In this document: positions 1-7,439 of the stretch, piece by piece | How the letters are laid out: the number at the start of each line of letters is the position of its first letter | Numbering within the stretch: the stretch's first letter is position 1 | From: Bacillus sp. A301a_S52 | Lineage (GTDB): Bacteria; Bacillota; Bacilli; Bacillales; Salisediminibacteriaceae | Direction: 5' to 3' | DNA length: 64,000 nt | NCBI GenBank assembly: GCA_024701455.1 | Contig: JABXYP010000001.1 | Location: forward strand, 1,616,001 to 1,680,000 | Program-made: the position numbers and the translations under genes | Notes under the pieces: generated by a model | What the model was told of the DNA's origin: nothing | Database searches by the model: none | What the model saw: the letters and a program-made list of their open reading frames with translations, nothing else

Positions 1-296
1 TCACCTAAATAATCATTGTTTAATACATGTGCGCTGGCTCCAACTGGTTTAATATCTAAAGCAAGCAAGGCATCTAAATATTGAGTAGTTATGACACGTT
101 CAGGATGAACAGGTATTTCAACCTCGTTTCCTGCTACATCAGTGTATATGCGTGTGTCATCAGTGGACGCTTTATTGTCGATAGTGTTATTAGATGTGGA
201 GTTGTTACTTTGATTATTACCATCTTCGTTTCCGCATGCAACGATAAAAATAGCTAATAAGAGCATGAGTGAGGTTATTGTTAATGTTTTTCTCAT
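1..296 (-). CDS. Siderophore-binding lipoprotein, partial (3' end outside window)
   Basis: Reading from an ATG at 294-296 on the minus strand gives an open frame that runs off the left edge (98 codons). The N-terminus is a lipoprotein signal: positive MRKT start, hydrophobic core, and lipobox I-V-A-C with the acylated Cys at residue 21. A Ser/Asn/Thr-rich linker follows, and then the start of a class III binding-protein fold (HPERVITTQYLDALLALDIKP). This is typical of FecB/FeuA/FhuD-type ABC binding proteins that present ferric siderophores to a permease on the outer face of the membrane. It lies 79 bp downstream of another binding-protein gene of the same orientation and is probably the third gene of that unit. 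The ligand cannot be told from sequence. Confidence 0.85.
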   Translation of the reverse strand, partial: MRKTLTITSLMLLLAIFIVACGNEDGNNQSNNSTSNNTIDNKASTDDTRIYTDVAGNEVEIPVHPERVITTQYLDALLALDIKPVGASAHVLNNDYLG

Positions 297-375
297 TCTG
301 TCTACCACCTACATATTAAGATTTTAAATTGAAAATTAATTGATAAATACTATCTATTATTTCTTAGATATAGAG

Positions 376-1338
376 TTAATCATTTTCATCAAACAATAAG
401 ATAGCATCCTCTAATTGACCTTGAATGGAAATTGGATCAAGGAATAGCCAAGGATCTCTTTCAATATAATAGACCTGATCATTCTGGACCGCTGGTAATT
501 GAGACCATATTTGCGTCTCTTTAAGGTCGAACAATCCGTTCTCAGGGTCATTAATATCTTCTACCATTACAATCATGTGATCAGCTTTGTATTCTGGTAA
601 AACTTCTAATGATATTGACTGAGAATTAAAGAACCCATCAGAAGCGTTCTCTATCTCCTGTTGAATCTGCTCAGGAGGTGTTAAAGCTAAGGAATTGTAG
701 AAGACATAGCCTATATTTCGATCTCCGTAAGCTTCAAAGCGATCAGGTCGAATGCGTAAAATTAAAAGTGTCTCATCGGGAGATATAGAGTGTTGTAGGT
801 CTTCAGATTTTTCAGCTGCGAGGCTCTCTAATTGATTTAAAAATAATTCTGCTTCAGTCGTTTTTCCTAAAGCATCTGCTACGATATATAAGTGCTCTTC
901 CATAGTGAAATCTTCCCAGCCAATAAGAATAGTAGGAGCGATTTTTTCAAGTTCATTATAAATATCTTCATGTTGATTATCACCAATGATTAAATCAGGT
1001 TTTAACTCGAGAATTTTTTCTAAATTAGCGTCTAATCCGACATCTTCAACATCTGCCAGCACGTCGGTATAATAGCGATTCTCCAAATGTCTGCTCCAGA
1101 CCCCTACTGGCTTTACATCTAAAGCCAATACTTCTCCTGTATATTGAAGTGTCACAATGCGTTGTGGATCAGTCGGTATAGCTGTTTCTCCCATCAGATG
1201 CTCAAACTGTCTTGTCCCTGTTTCACTGCTGTTATTCTGAGTAATATTGTTGGTTGTAGAAGCATTTTCTCCACATCCTGTCACTAACATGAAAATGGCA
1301 AAAATGATCATCACCTGATTAATAGTGTGTTTTAACAT
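376..1338 (-). CDS. Iron-siderophore ABC transporter substrate-binding lipoprotein
   Basis: 320 residues, the usual size for FeuA/YfiY-type binding proteins. The signal peptide ends in lipobox L-V-T-G-C with Cys22. The class III fold follows: first lobe around residues 55-160 (PQRIVTLQYTGEVLALDVKP, then LELKPDLIIGD), a connecting helix, and the second lobe to the end. The C-terminal half shares YGxRNIGxVxYNxLxLTP and a final PAV...VYYI...PWL with the sensor domain of the AraC-type regulator just upstream (1422-3047). The two proteins are therefore paralogous and probably bind related ligands. It likely captures a ferric siderophore on the cell surface. No permease is on this strand, so it may feed one of the permease pairs to the right. 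Start ATG chosen from the intact signal peptide. Confidence 0.88.
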   Translation of the reverse strand: MLKHTINQVMIIFAIFMLVTGCGENASTTNNITQNNSSETGTRQFEHLMGETAIPTDPQRIVTLQYTGEVLALDVKPVGVWSRHLENRYYTDVLADVEDVGLDANLEKILELKPDLIIGDNQHEDIYNELEKIAPTILIGWEDFTMEEHLYIVADALGKTTEAELFLNQLESLAAEKSEDLQHSISPDETLLILRIRPDRFEAYGDRNIGYVFYNSLALTPPEQIQQEIENASDGFFNSQSISLEVLPEYKADHMIVMVEDINDPENGLFDLKETQIWSQLPAVQNDQVYYIERDPWLFLDPISIQGQLEDAILLFDEND

Positions 1339-1421
1339 TCTAATCTATCCCAGCCTCCCTAATTGATATTATTTCTCAATTAATGAGTATAAAGAAATAT
1401 CGTTGAAGAGACCATGGATTA

Positions 1422-3047
1422 TTAGATGCTTGTATTTGTAGAATTGTTAGTTCTAAGTGCGTGCTCCTTAAATAATGTGACACTACGCTCTAACAGGAGT
1501 TCATGAGCATAAGCAGAATATTCAAGCCAGGGCATATTGTCAATATGATAAACTTGGTGCTTGGCGACAGCAGGAATGTTCGGCCATTTTTTATCTTCTA
1601 CTAATTGTCTAAGTAACTGTTTAGAGTATTTATCAGGTGATGTCATAATGAAAAGATGATCAGCTTCACTTTTAAGTATGTTATCTAGAGTAAAAATCTG
1701 TTGATTCATCTCTTTGCCGATTTGTTTTACTTCTTCAACCGGTGTTAGTTTCAAATCATTGTATAATACTTGACCAATGTTTCTCTTACCATATAAGCGG
1801 TATTGTCCTGCATAAATGCGAATTATCATGATCTTGTCTGCCGGATTTATGTATTTTCTTACATTATTAGCTGCCGTATGAGCCTTTTCATCATATTCAT
1901 TAAGCCATTTAGTAGCCTCTTCCTCTTTGCCAATTAACTGCGCAATTTGTTGCAAATGTCCGCGCCAATCTTGTTTGGCCCAAGGGATATTTATTGTGGG
2001 AGCAACGTGCTTTGTTGATTCTTCAAATTCAGCAGGGAAATCGCCACAAATAATTAGATCTGGATTCATATCTGCAAGTTTATCGAGTAATGAATGAAAA
2101 ATCTCATAAATACCTCTCCCCTTAGAAAAGTATATTGGATTCTTATGTGTGTATAATCGATAGCCTTCCACAGCATTATTACTTAATGAAGCAAAAGGGA
2201 TATGATTTAAAGCATGAAAGTGACCGTTAAAAGCACATACAAGGTTTACAATACGATGTCGTTTTGTTTGACTGTAGACAGTCGGAGGTATACCAGAGAC
2301 TTTTTTGAAAATACGACTAAAATAAAATTCGTCTTGATAGCCGACGCTTTTAGCAATTCCTTTTAAACGGTCATTTGTTGTTGTAAGAAGTTCTTTTGCT
2401 TTTTCAATACGGATATGAGTTAAGTAATCCATAGGGGATCGTCCTGTTTCCTTTTTAAATCTTACAGAAAAATGACTAGGGCTAAGGCCGGTCATAGAAG
2501 CTAGCATGTCTCTATTAATGTCCTCTTGATAATGTGTTTGAATAAACTCTTCTGCAATTTTAATGTTACTTTGAGAAGTGGTGTGTTGGTCTGTATGCAA
2601 AAAATAAATTAATTCATATGCAAGCATTTGAACACGAAGTTTTTTTAAATGATGAGTGGCTTCCATTTTTGGTTTGTGGACAAGGTTTTCTGTATGGTGA
2701 GCAAGAGCTGATGGATGTGTTACATATATAGGCCCTTGCAGATGATTAAATGTACTGTCATTAACACAAACCTTCCGAAATTCTATTTGGTAATAATAGA
2801 TAGGGAGCTCTCTTTTAGTAACGATACGCATAGTCATACCTGGATGTAGAAGGAAAAAACGAGTCGTTTTAAGAAGATATTTCTTTTCATTAATGTAGAG
2901 GTCACCATCTCCTTTTTTGAAAAATAAAAATGTATAGTTTACAAGTCTATAAGGTTTCTTGTCCTGGGAGAGAATGTGATAAGAGGCGTGAACACATTCA
3001 ATTAAACCTAATTGCCTAGGGTTTAAAACAGTATATTGGTTTGTCAT
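1422..3047 (-). CDS. AraC-family activator with siderophore-binding-protein sensor domain (Btr-like)
   Basis: 541 residues without a signal peptide, so cytoplasmic. Order: N-terminal cupin-like AraC arm (about 1-150), two helix-turn-helix motifs of the AraC type (about 160-265, with LSPSHFSVRFKKETGRSP and GYQDEFYFSRIFKKVSG), then a class III binding-protein domain (about 270-530). This is the layout of B. subtilis Btr (YbbB), which binds the ferric siderophore inside the cell and activates its uptake genes. The start has a good GGAGG ribosome-binding site 8-13 bases upstream. The gene is divergent from the binding-protein gene at 3142 and shares its 94-bp Fur-controlled intergenic region. It is probably activator of one or both flanking units; the exact ligand is unknown. 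Confidence 0.9.
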   Translation of the reverse strand: MTNQYTVLNPRQLGLIECVHASYHILSQDKKPYRLVNYTFLFFKKGDGDLYINEKKYLLKTTRFFLLHPGMTMRIVTKRELPIYYYQIEFRKVCVNDSTFNHLQGPIYVTHPSALAHHTENLVHKPKMEATHHLKKLRVQMLAYELIYFLHTDQHTTSQSNIKIAEEFIQTHYQEDINRDMLASMTGLSPSHFSVRFKKETGRSPMDYLTHIRIEKAKELLTTTNDRLKGIAKSVGYQDEFYFSRIFKKVSGIPPTVYSQTKRHRIVNLVCAFNGHFHALNHIPFASLSNNAVEGYRLYTHKNPIYFSKGRGIYEIFHSLLDKLADMNPDLIICGDFPAEFEESTKHVAPTINIPWAKQDWRGHLQQIAQLIGKEEEATKWLNEYDEKAHTAANNVRKYINPADKIMIIRIYAGQYRLYGKRNIGQVLYNDLKLTPVEEVKQIGKEMNQQIFTLDNILKSEADHLFIMTSPDKYSKQLLRQLVEDKKWPNIPAVAKHQVYHIDNMPWLEYSAYAHELLLERSVTLFKEHALRTNNSTNTSI

Positions 3048-3074
3048 AAGATAAATTCCTCCATGAAAAAGCGG

Positions 3075-3123
3075 TTGACGTATAACTAAAGTATATTATA
3101 ATTGATACTGAAAATCATTATCA
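3075..3123 (+). promoter_or_regulatory. Sigma-A promoter with Fur box
   Basis: TTGACG at 3075-3080, a 16-bp spacer and a perfect TATAAT at 3097-3102. Immediately downstream, at 3109-3123, lies TGAAAATCATTATCA, one mismatch from the Bacillus Fur 7-1-7 motif TGATAATnATTATCA. A second overlapping half starts at 3103. Repression by iron-loaded Fur is the expected reading for the uptake genes starting at 3142, and possibly for the divergent regulator. Confidence 0.85.
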
Positions 3124-3141
3124 ATAAAAGGGGGAGTCATC

Positions 3142-4110
3142 GTGGATAAAATAGTTAGTGCTAAAAGACTTTTACCAAGTCTTTTCTTATTTTCTTTGCT
3201 TGCTGCATGTGGCAACGATTCAGAAGAGAGTGCTAGTAGTGAGGAACTGGATACAAATGACGAAGGAACGCGTGTTATTGAACACGCTTTAGGAGAAACA
3301 GAGATTACAGACGATATTGAAAAAATCGTCACATTGTATCAGGGAGCAAATGATGTGGCAGTAGCACTTGATGTAAAACCGATAGGGATCGTTGAATCGT
3401 GGGTAGAAAAACCTATCTATACATATTTAAATGATGAATTGGAAGGTGCTGAGATTATAGGGGAAGAAACACAGCCTAATTTAGAAGCGATAGCAGAACT
3501 TGAACCGGATCTCATAATTGCTTCAAGAACACGTCATGAAGAGATTTATGAGCACCTCAATGATATTGCACCAACTGTGGTTGGCGATGAAGTTTACGAT
3601 TGGAAAGGGACTCTCGATTTAATGGGAAGGGCTTTAAATAAGGAAGCTGAAGCCGATCAACTTCTAGAGGATTATAATGTAAGAATCAGCCACTTTAAAG
3701 AGCAAATGGGTGATGAATTACCTATTGAAGTTGCCATAACGAATTTTAGAGCGGATCATGCACGTATTTTTTATATGGGTTTTGCAGGTGGTATTTTAGA
3801 AGATGCGGGATTCACAAGGCCTGAAGGACATGACGATTCAGAGCTATGGGGAATTAAATTAGCGTCGAAAGAAAGTATTCCAGAAGCAGACGCTGAGGTC
3901 ATTTTTAATTTTAATTCGGGAACTGAAACAGAGCAAATTCAGCAAACCTATGAAGAATGGACGAGTCACCCTTTATGGAAGGAACTTGAAGCTGTCAAAA
4001 ATGATCAAGTCATTATGGTCGATGAAGTTTCTTGGAATAGTGCAGGGGGATATTTATCGGCTCATATGGTGCTAGATGATCTGTATGACATATTCAATGT
4101 AGAAGAATAA
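3142..4110 (+). CDS. Ferric siderophore-binding lipoprotein, SirA/YfmC-like
   Basis: 322 residues from a GTG start, preceded by AAAGGGGGA. The signal peptide ends in L-A-A-C with acylated Cys23. The body reads like the Staphylococcus SirA / Bacillus YfmC group of citrate-type siderophore receptors: DVAVALDVKPIGIVESW, NFRADHARIF, ASKESIPEAD, EEWTSHPLWKELEAVKN and a final DEVSWNSAGGY. These were recognised by memory, not by search. It should hand the ferric chelate to the two permeases encoded next. It is the first gene of the unit 3142-7086 and sits directly behind a Fur box. A stem-loop separates it from the permease genes, as is common where the binding protein is made in excess. Confidence 0.9.
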   Translation: MDKIVSAKRLLPSLFLFSLLAACGNDSEESASSEELDTNDEGTRVIEHALGETEITDDIEKIVTLYQGANDVAVALDVKPIGIVESWVEKPIYTYLNDELEGAEIIGEETQPNLEAIAELEPDLIIASRTRHEEIYEHLNDIAPTVVGDEVYDWKGTLDLMGRALNKEAEADQLLEDYNVRISHFKEQMGDELPIEVAITNFRADHARIFYMGFAGGILEDAGFTRPEGHDDSELWGIKLASKESIPEADAEVIFNFNSGTETEQIQQTYEEWTSHPLWKELEAVKNDQVIMVDEVSWNSAGGYLSAHMVLDDLYDIFNVEE

Positions 4111-4125
4111 GAAAGTGAAAAATGA

Positions 4126-4172
4126 TAAAAAGATTAGGATGAAAGTGGCACACTGACTCTTAATCTTTTATT
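4126..4172 (+). terminator. Stem-loop between binding-protein and permease genes
   Basis: The arm AAAAGATTA (about 4128-4136) pairs with TAATCTTTT (4161-4169) and is followed by a T-rich run. The stem is AT-rich and the loop long, so it is more likely a partial terminator or an RNA end-protection element than a full stop. It would favour high expression of the binding protein over the permeases downstream. Confidence 0.5.
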
Positions 4173-4193
4173 TTTCGGGAGAAGTGGGAGACT

Positions 4194-5204
4194 ATGAGTG
4201 GCTTTAAATCACATCACTGTAAACTTATTTTTTTGGTAGCCATGTTATTACTGCTTTTGTTTACTTTTTTTTTATCGATTGTTGTTGGCCCAACCTCTAT
4301 AACGTTTGAACAAGTAATTGCATCGTTTTATCATTACGATGATACCGTAACAGAACATATTATTGTAAGACATGATCGTCTTCCAAGAGCGATAATTGCT
4401 ATTGTGATCGGAGCAGCTTTAGCAATAGCTGGTAGTCTAATGCAAGCATTAACAAGAAATCCATTGGCTTCCCCTAGTATATTCGGAATTAATACGGGGG
4501 CTGTGTTCTTTGTTGTGATAGCGATTGTTTTTTTCTCAGTCCATTCACTCGTTCATTTAATGTGGTTTGCCTTTATTGGTGCAGCCATATCAGCTACACT
4601 TGTTTATTTTTTAGGGTCGTTAGGACGAGATGGTCTGACACCTGTAAAAATTGTTCTTGCAGGAGCCGCGATTAGTGCTTTGTTTCATTCATACACTCAA
4701 GCAGTTCTTGTTATGAATGAGGCTGGACTTCAAGATGTGCTATTTTGGTTAGCTGGTTCTGTCAGTGGTAGAACACTTGATATGCTTTTGCCGGTACTGC
4801 CATTTATGTTTTTAGCAGCTCTGGTCGCTTTATTTATGGGGCGTGCGATAAATTTACTAATAACAGGAGATGAAGTAGCTAAAGGCATGGGGCAAAATGT
4901 CGGTGCTGTAAAACTAATCATGGGTGTCATTGTTGTCATATTAGCAGGAAGTTCAGTAGCAGTTGCTGGCTCGATTGGATTTGTTGGACTAGTGGTCCCA
5001 CATCTCACGAGAGCTGTAACCGGTAATGATTACAGGTGGCAGATTACTATGACGGCTTTAATTGGGGCTATCTTACTTTTAACCGCAGATGTAATAGCTC
5101 GAATTGTCATTATGCCTCAAGAAGTTCCTATTGGGGTTGTGACAGCTGTGATAGGTGCACCATTTTTTATTTATATTTCCCGACGGGGGTTGACTAAGCT
5201 GTGA
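4194..5204 (+). CDS. FecCD-family iron-siderophore permease, subunit 1
   Basis: 336 residues, very hydrophobic, about nine to ten membrane spans. FecCD family hallmarks are present: RLPRAIIAIVIGAALAIAGS near residues 63-83, MQALTRNPLASPSIFG just after, and GFVGLVVPHLTRAVTG around 260-275. The last contains the coupling loop for the ATPase. It forms a heterodimer with the next gene product in the membrane and imports the ferric siderophore delivered by the lipoprotein at 3142. Its stop codon overlaps the next start (GTGA), indicating translational coupling. Confidence 0.92.
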   Translation: MSGFKSHHCKLIFLVAMLLLLLFTFFLSIVVGPTSITFEQVIASFYHYDDTVTEHIIVRHDRLPRAIIAIVIGAALAIAGSLMQALTRNPLASPSIFGINTGAVFFVVIAIVFFSVHSLVHLMWFAFIGAAISATLVYFLGSLGRDGLTPVKIVLAGAAISALFHSYTQAVLVMNEAGLQDVLFWLAGSVSGRTLDMLLPVLPFMFLAALVALFMGRAINLLITGDEVAKGMGQNVGAVKLIMGVIVVILAGSSVAVAGSIGFVGLVVPHLTRAVTGNDYRWQITMTALIGAILLLTADVIARIVIMPQEVPIGVVTAVIGAPFFIYISRRGLTKL

Positions 5205-6244
5205 GAAAAGATATAACTGTGCGATATTGTAATGACGAGTTATCCTTTCAAGTAAATAATAAAACAATCATTATCCTTTTCTCCCTCGCATTGTTTTTTA
5301 TAGGTGCCCTCATTATCGGACCTTCACTAGGCCATAAACTTCTTAGTCCGATAGAAGTGCTGAAAGTAGTGGTTTCAGGTGGAAGCGGAGGAAATGATTT
5401 TATTGTTATGAATTCAAGATTGCCTCGTACATTTGTGTCACTTCTTACAGGGGCGGCTCTAGGTCTGTCTGGATTAATTTTACAGGGTATTATTCGTAAT
5501 CCATTGGCTGCCCCCGATGTTATCGGTGTGACGAGTGGTGCATCTGTCGGGGCTGTCATATTTATCACGTTTTTATCAGGAAGTATAAGTATCTCATTCT
5601 TACCAGTAGCGGCTGTCGTGGGTGGACTAATTGCGTCATTTGCAGTCTATATTTTAGCATGGAAAAAAGGAGTTTCCCCATTTAGGCTTATATTAGTAGG
5701 AATTGGCATATCTGCTATTATGAGTGCAGGGACAACATTTATGCTTGTTTTTAGTTCAGCAGTTTCAGCTAGTCAAGCTTATTTGTGGCTGACTGGAAGT
5801 GTGTACGGGGCTTCTTGGCGTGATGTCACAATGCTTTTAGTTGTTTTAGCCGTATTAATTCCTTGTGTTGTCTATTTCTCTAGAAGCTTGAATGCCCAGC
5901 AACTTGGGGATGATGTGGCTGCTTCTCTAGGGATTACTATTGAAAGGCATCGATTTATTCTTTTACTATTCAGTGTTATTTTAGCGGGTGTGTCCGTAGC
6001 AGCAGCAGGAGCGATAGGATTTGTAGGTCTTATTGCACCTCACATAGCTAGGTCACTATTAGGTCGCGAATTTACTAGTTTAGCGATAGGGTCTCTTTTT
6101 ATTGGGGGGCTTATTATGTTTTTAGCAGATTTAGCAGCACGAACACTGTTTTATCCCTTAGATATTCCGGCAGGTATTTTTACAGCTGGAGTAGGGGCGC
6201 CTTTTTTTATTTATCTTTTATTTAGAAATCGCCATCATTTTTAA
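5201..6244 (+). CDS. FecCD-family iron-siderophore permease, subunit 2
   Basis: 347 residues, multi-spanning. It starts with GTG at 5201, overlapping the stop of the first permease by four bases. Shared family motifs: SRLPRTFVSLLTGAALGLSG, LQGIIRNPLAAPDVIGVTSG and GFVGLIAPHIARSLLG. An N-terminal extension of about 25 residues precedes the first membrane span. With the protein at 4194 it builds the transmembrane channel. In Bacillus relatives such pairs (for example YfiZ-YfhA) use a separately named ATPase; here a suitable ATPase follows after 17 bp. Confidence 0.92.
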   Translation: MRKDITVRYCNDELSFQVNNKTIIILFSLALFFIGALIIGPSLGHKLLSPIEVLKVVVSGGSGGNDFIVMNSRLPRTFVSLLTGAALGLSGLILQGIIRNPLAAPDVIGVTSGASVGAVIFITFLSGSISISFLPVAAVVGGLIASFAVYILAWKKGVSPFRLILVGIGISAIMSAGTTFMLVFSSAVSASQAYLWLTGSVYGASWRDVTMLLVVLAVLIPCVVYFSRSLNAQQLGDDVAASLGITIERHRFILLLFSVILAGVSVAAAGAIGFVGLIAPHIARSLLGREFTSLAIGSLFIGGLIMFLADLAARTLFYPLDIPAGIFTAGVGAPFFIYLLFRNRHHF

Positions 6245-6261
6245 AAAAGGAGTGTGTTCAA

Positions 6262-7086
6262 GTGACAAGTTTACAAGCATCAGATGTTACATTTGCCTAT
6301 AATAAAGAGCCGGTTATTGAAAACTTAAATATGACGATCCCAGAAGGTGAGATTACTGTACTTATTGGAAGTAATGGGTGTGGTAAATCGACGTTGTTAA
6401 AAATGTTGGCGCGACTTCTTTCTCCTAGTAAGGGAGTGGTTTATTTAAATGATAAGGAGATGATTTCGTTACCAGCAAAAGAAGTGGCAAAAGAATTGGC
6501 TGTGTTACCCCAAAGTGCCGTTTCACCAGAGGGATTAACTGTCAGACAATTAGTTAAACAAGGAAGGTATCCGTATCAAAGCTGGCTAAAGCAATGGTCT
6601 AAAGACGATGAAGTGATGGTTGAGTATGCCCTTAATGCGACCGGCCTAACGGATCTAAAAGATCGACCGTTACATGCTTTATCAGGAGGACAGCGGCAGC
6701 GTGCCTGGATTGCTATGACATTAACTCAAGGTACAAAGACATTACTGTTAGATGAACCGACGACATATTTAGATATGACTCATCAGGTTGATGTATTAGA
6801 TCTCTTATTCGAATTAAATGAAAAGGAACAGAGGACGATTGTCATGGTATTACACGATATTAATCTAGCCTGTCGCTATGCTCATAATATTGTAGCAGTG
6901 AAAGACAAAAAAATTTATGCACAAGGTCGCCCAGAAGAGATTATAACGGTTAATACTTTAAAAAATGTGTTTCATATGGATTGTGAAATCATTTATGATC
7001 CTATATTTGGGACACCACTATGTGTGCCACATGGAAGAGGGAGAGCAGTTAGCGCTCATACTCGTCCTGAAACATCACATATGTAG
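6262..7086 (+). CDS. Iron-siderophore ABC transporter ATPase (YusV/FhuC type)
   Basis: 274 residues from a GTG start with AAGGAG upstream. Walker A GSNGCGKST, a Q-loop in VLPQSAVSPEGLTVRQLV, signature LSGGQRQRAWIAM, Walker B LLLDEPTTYLDM and the switch His in MVLHDINLA are all intact. It energises import through the 4194/5201 permeases at the inner face of the membrane. No other ATPase for this family is in the island, although a second permease pair lies at 9513-11581. It may therefore serve both, as YusV serves several systems in B. subtilis. Last gene of its unit, with two hairpins at the 3' end. Confidence 0.93.
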   Translation: MTSLQASDVTFAYNKEPVIENLNMTIPEGEITVLIGSNGCGKSTLLKMLARLLSPSKGVVYLNDKEMISLPAKEVAKELAVLPQSAVSPEGLTVRQLVKQGRYPYQSWLKQWSKDDEVMVEYALNATGLTDLKDRPLHALSGGQRQRAWIAMTLTQGTKTLLLDEPTTYLDMTHQVDVLDLLFELNEKEQRTIVMVLHDINLACRYAHNIVAVKDKKIYAQGRPEEIITVNTLKNVFHMDCEIIYDPIFGTPLCVPHGRGRAVSAHTRPETSHM

Positions 7087-7136
7087 GTATGTGATGTAGT
7101 GGTTGTGAGGCAAGTCATGTGGGGAGGATGACTTGC
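7073..7136 (+). terminator. Two tandem hairpins at the end of the ATPase gene
   Basis: Hairpin 1 has perfect 9-bp arms, CATCACATA (7073-7081) and TATGTGATG (7088-7096), and includes the stop codon. Hairpin 2 has perfect 9-bp arms, GCAAGTCAT (7110-7118) and ATGACTTGC (7128-7136). Neither has a clear U-tract, so the terminator role is inferred from position. Confidence 0.5.
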
Positions 7137-7351
7137 AGGAAGTATTGTTGATGTTGAATCCTTGTAATTATTTTGTTGTAGATGGAATGTTTATATATTT
7201 TAATGGTGGAAAAAGGTAATTTCGTATGCGTATGTAAGTACGTATCTATGAAAACGTCTGAGTTTAGAGAGCATGCATGCTATTAATAAAGGTGTAAAAG
7301 ATTAAATTTAAAAGAGAAAGTTATTCATACTCGATCTGCATTTAAAAGTTA

Positions 7352-7405
7352 TTGAGTGTCAGGGTATCATATGATACAACCAATATGATAATGATTATCA
7401 CTTTC
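7352..7405 (+). promoter_or_regulatory. Promoter with perfect Fur box and a 14-bp palindrome
   Basis: TTGAGT (7352-7357), 17-bp spacer, TACAAC (7375-7380). Six bases further lies TGATAATGATTATCA (7386-7400), an exact match to the Fur 7-1-7 motif. Between -35 and -10 is the perfect palindrome GTATCATATGATAC (7364-7377), a possible site for a second regulator. The rest of the 7087-7439 gap shows no convincing gene. Confidence 0.82.
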
Positions 7406-7439
7406 ATTTGTTTGGCATGAAATATTGGAGGTTTTAAGG

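Noticed and set aside
341..355. A Fur-like sequence TGATAAATACTATCT between the two left-most lipoprotein genes
   Set aside because: Only 11 of 14 positions fit, which is common in AT-rich intergenic DNA.
7151..7219. A 22-codon open frame in the gap before the merged AraC gene
   Set aside because: Weak ribosome-binding site and a composition like non-coding DNA.
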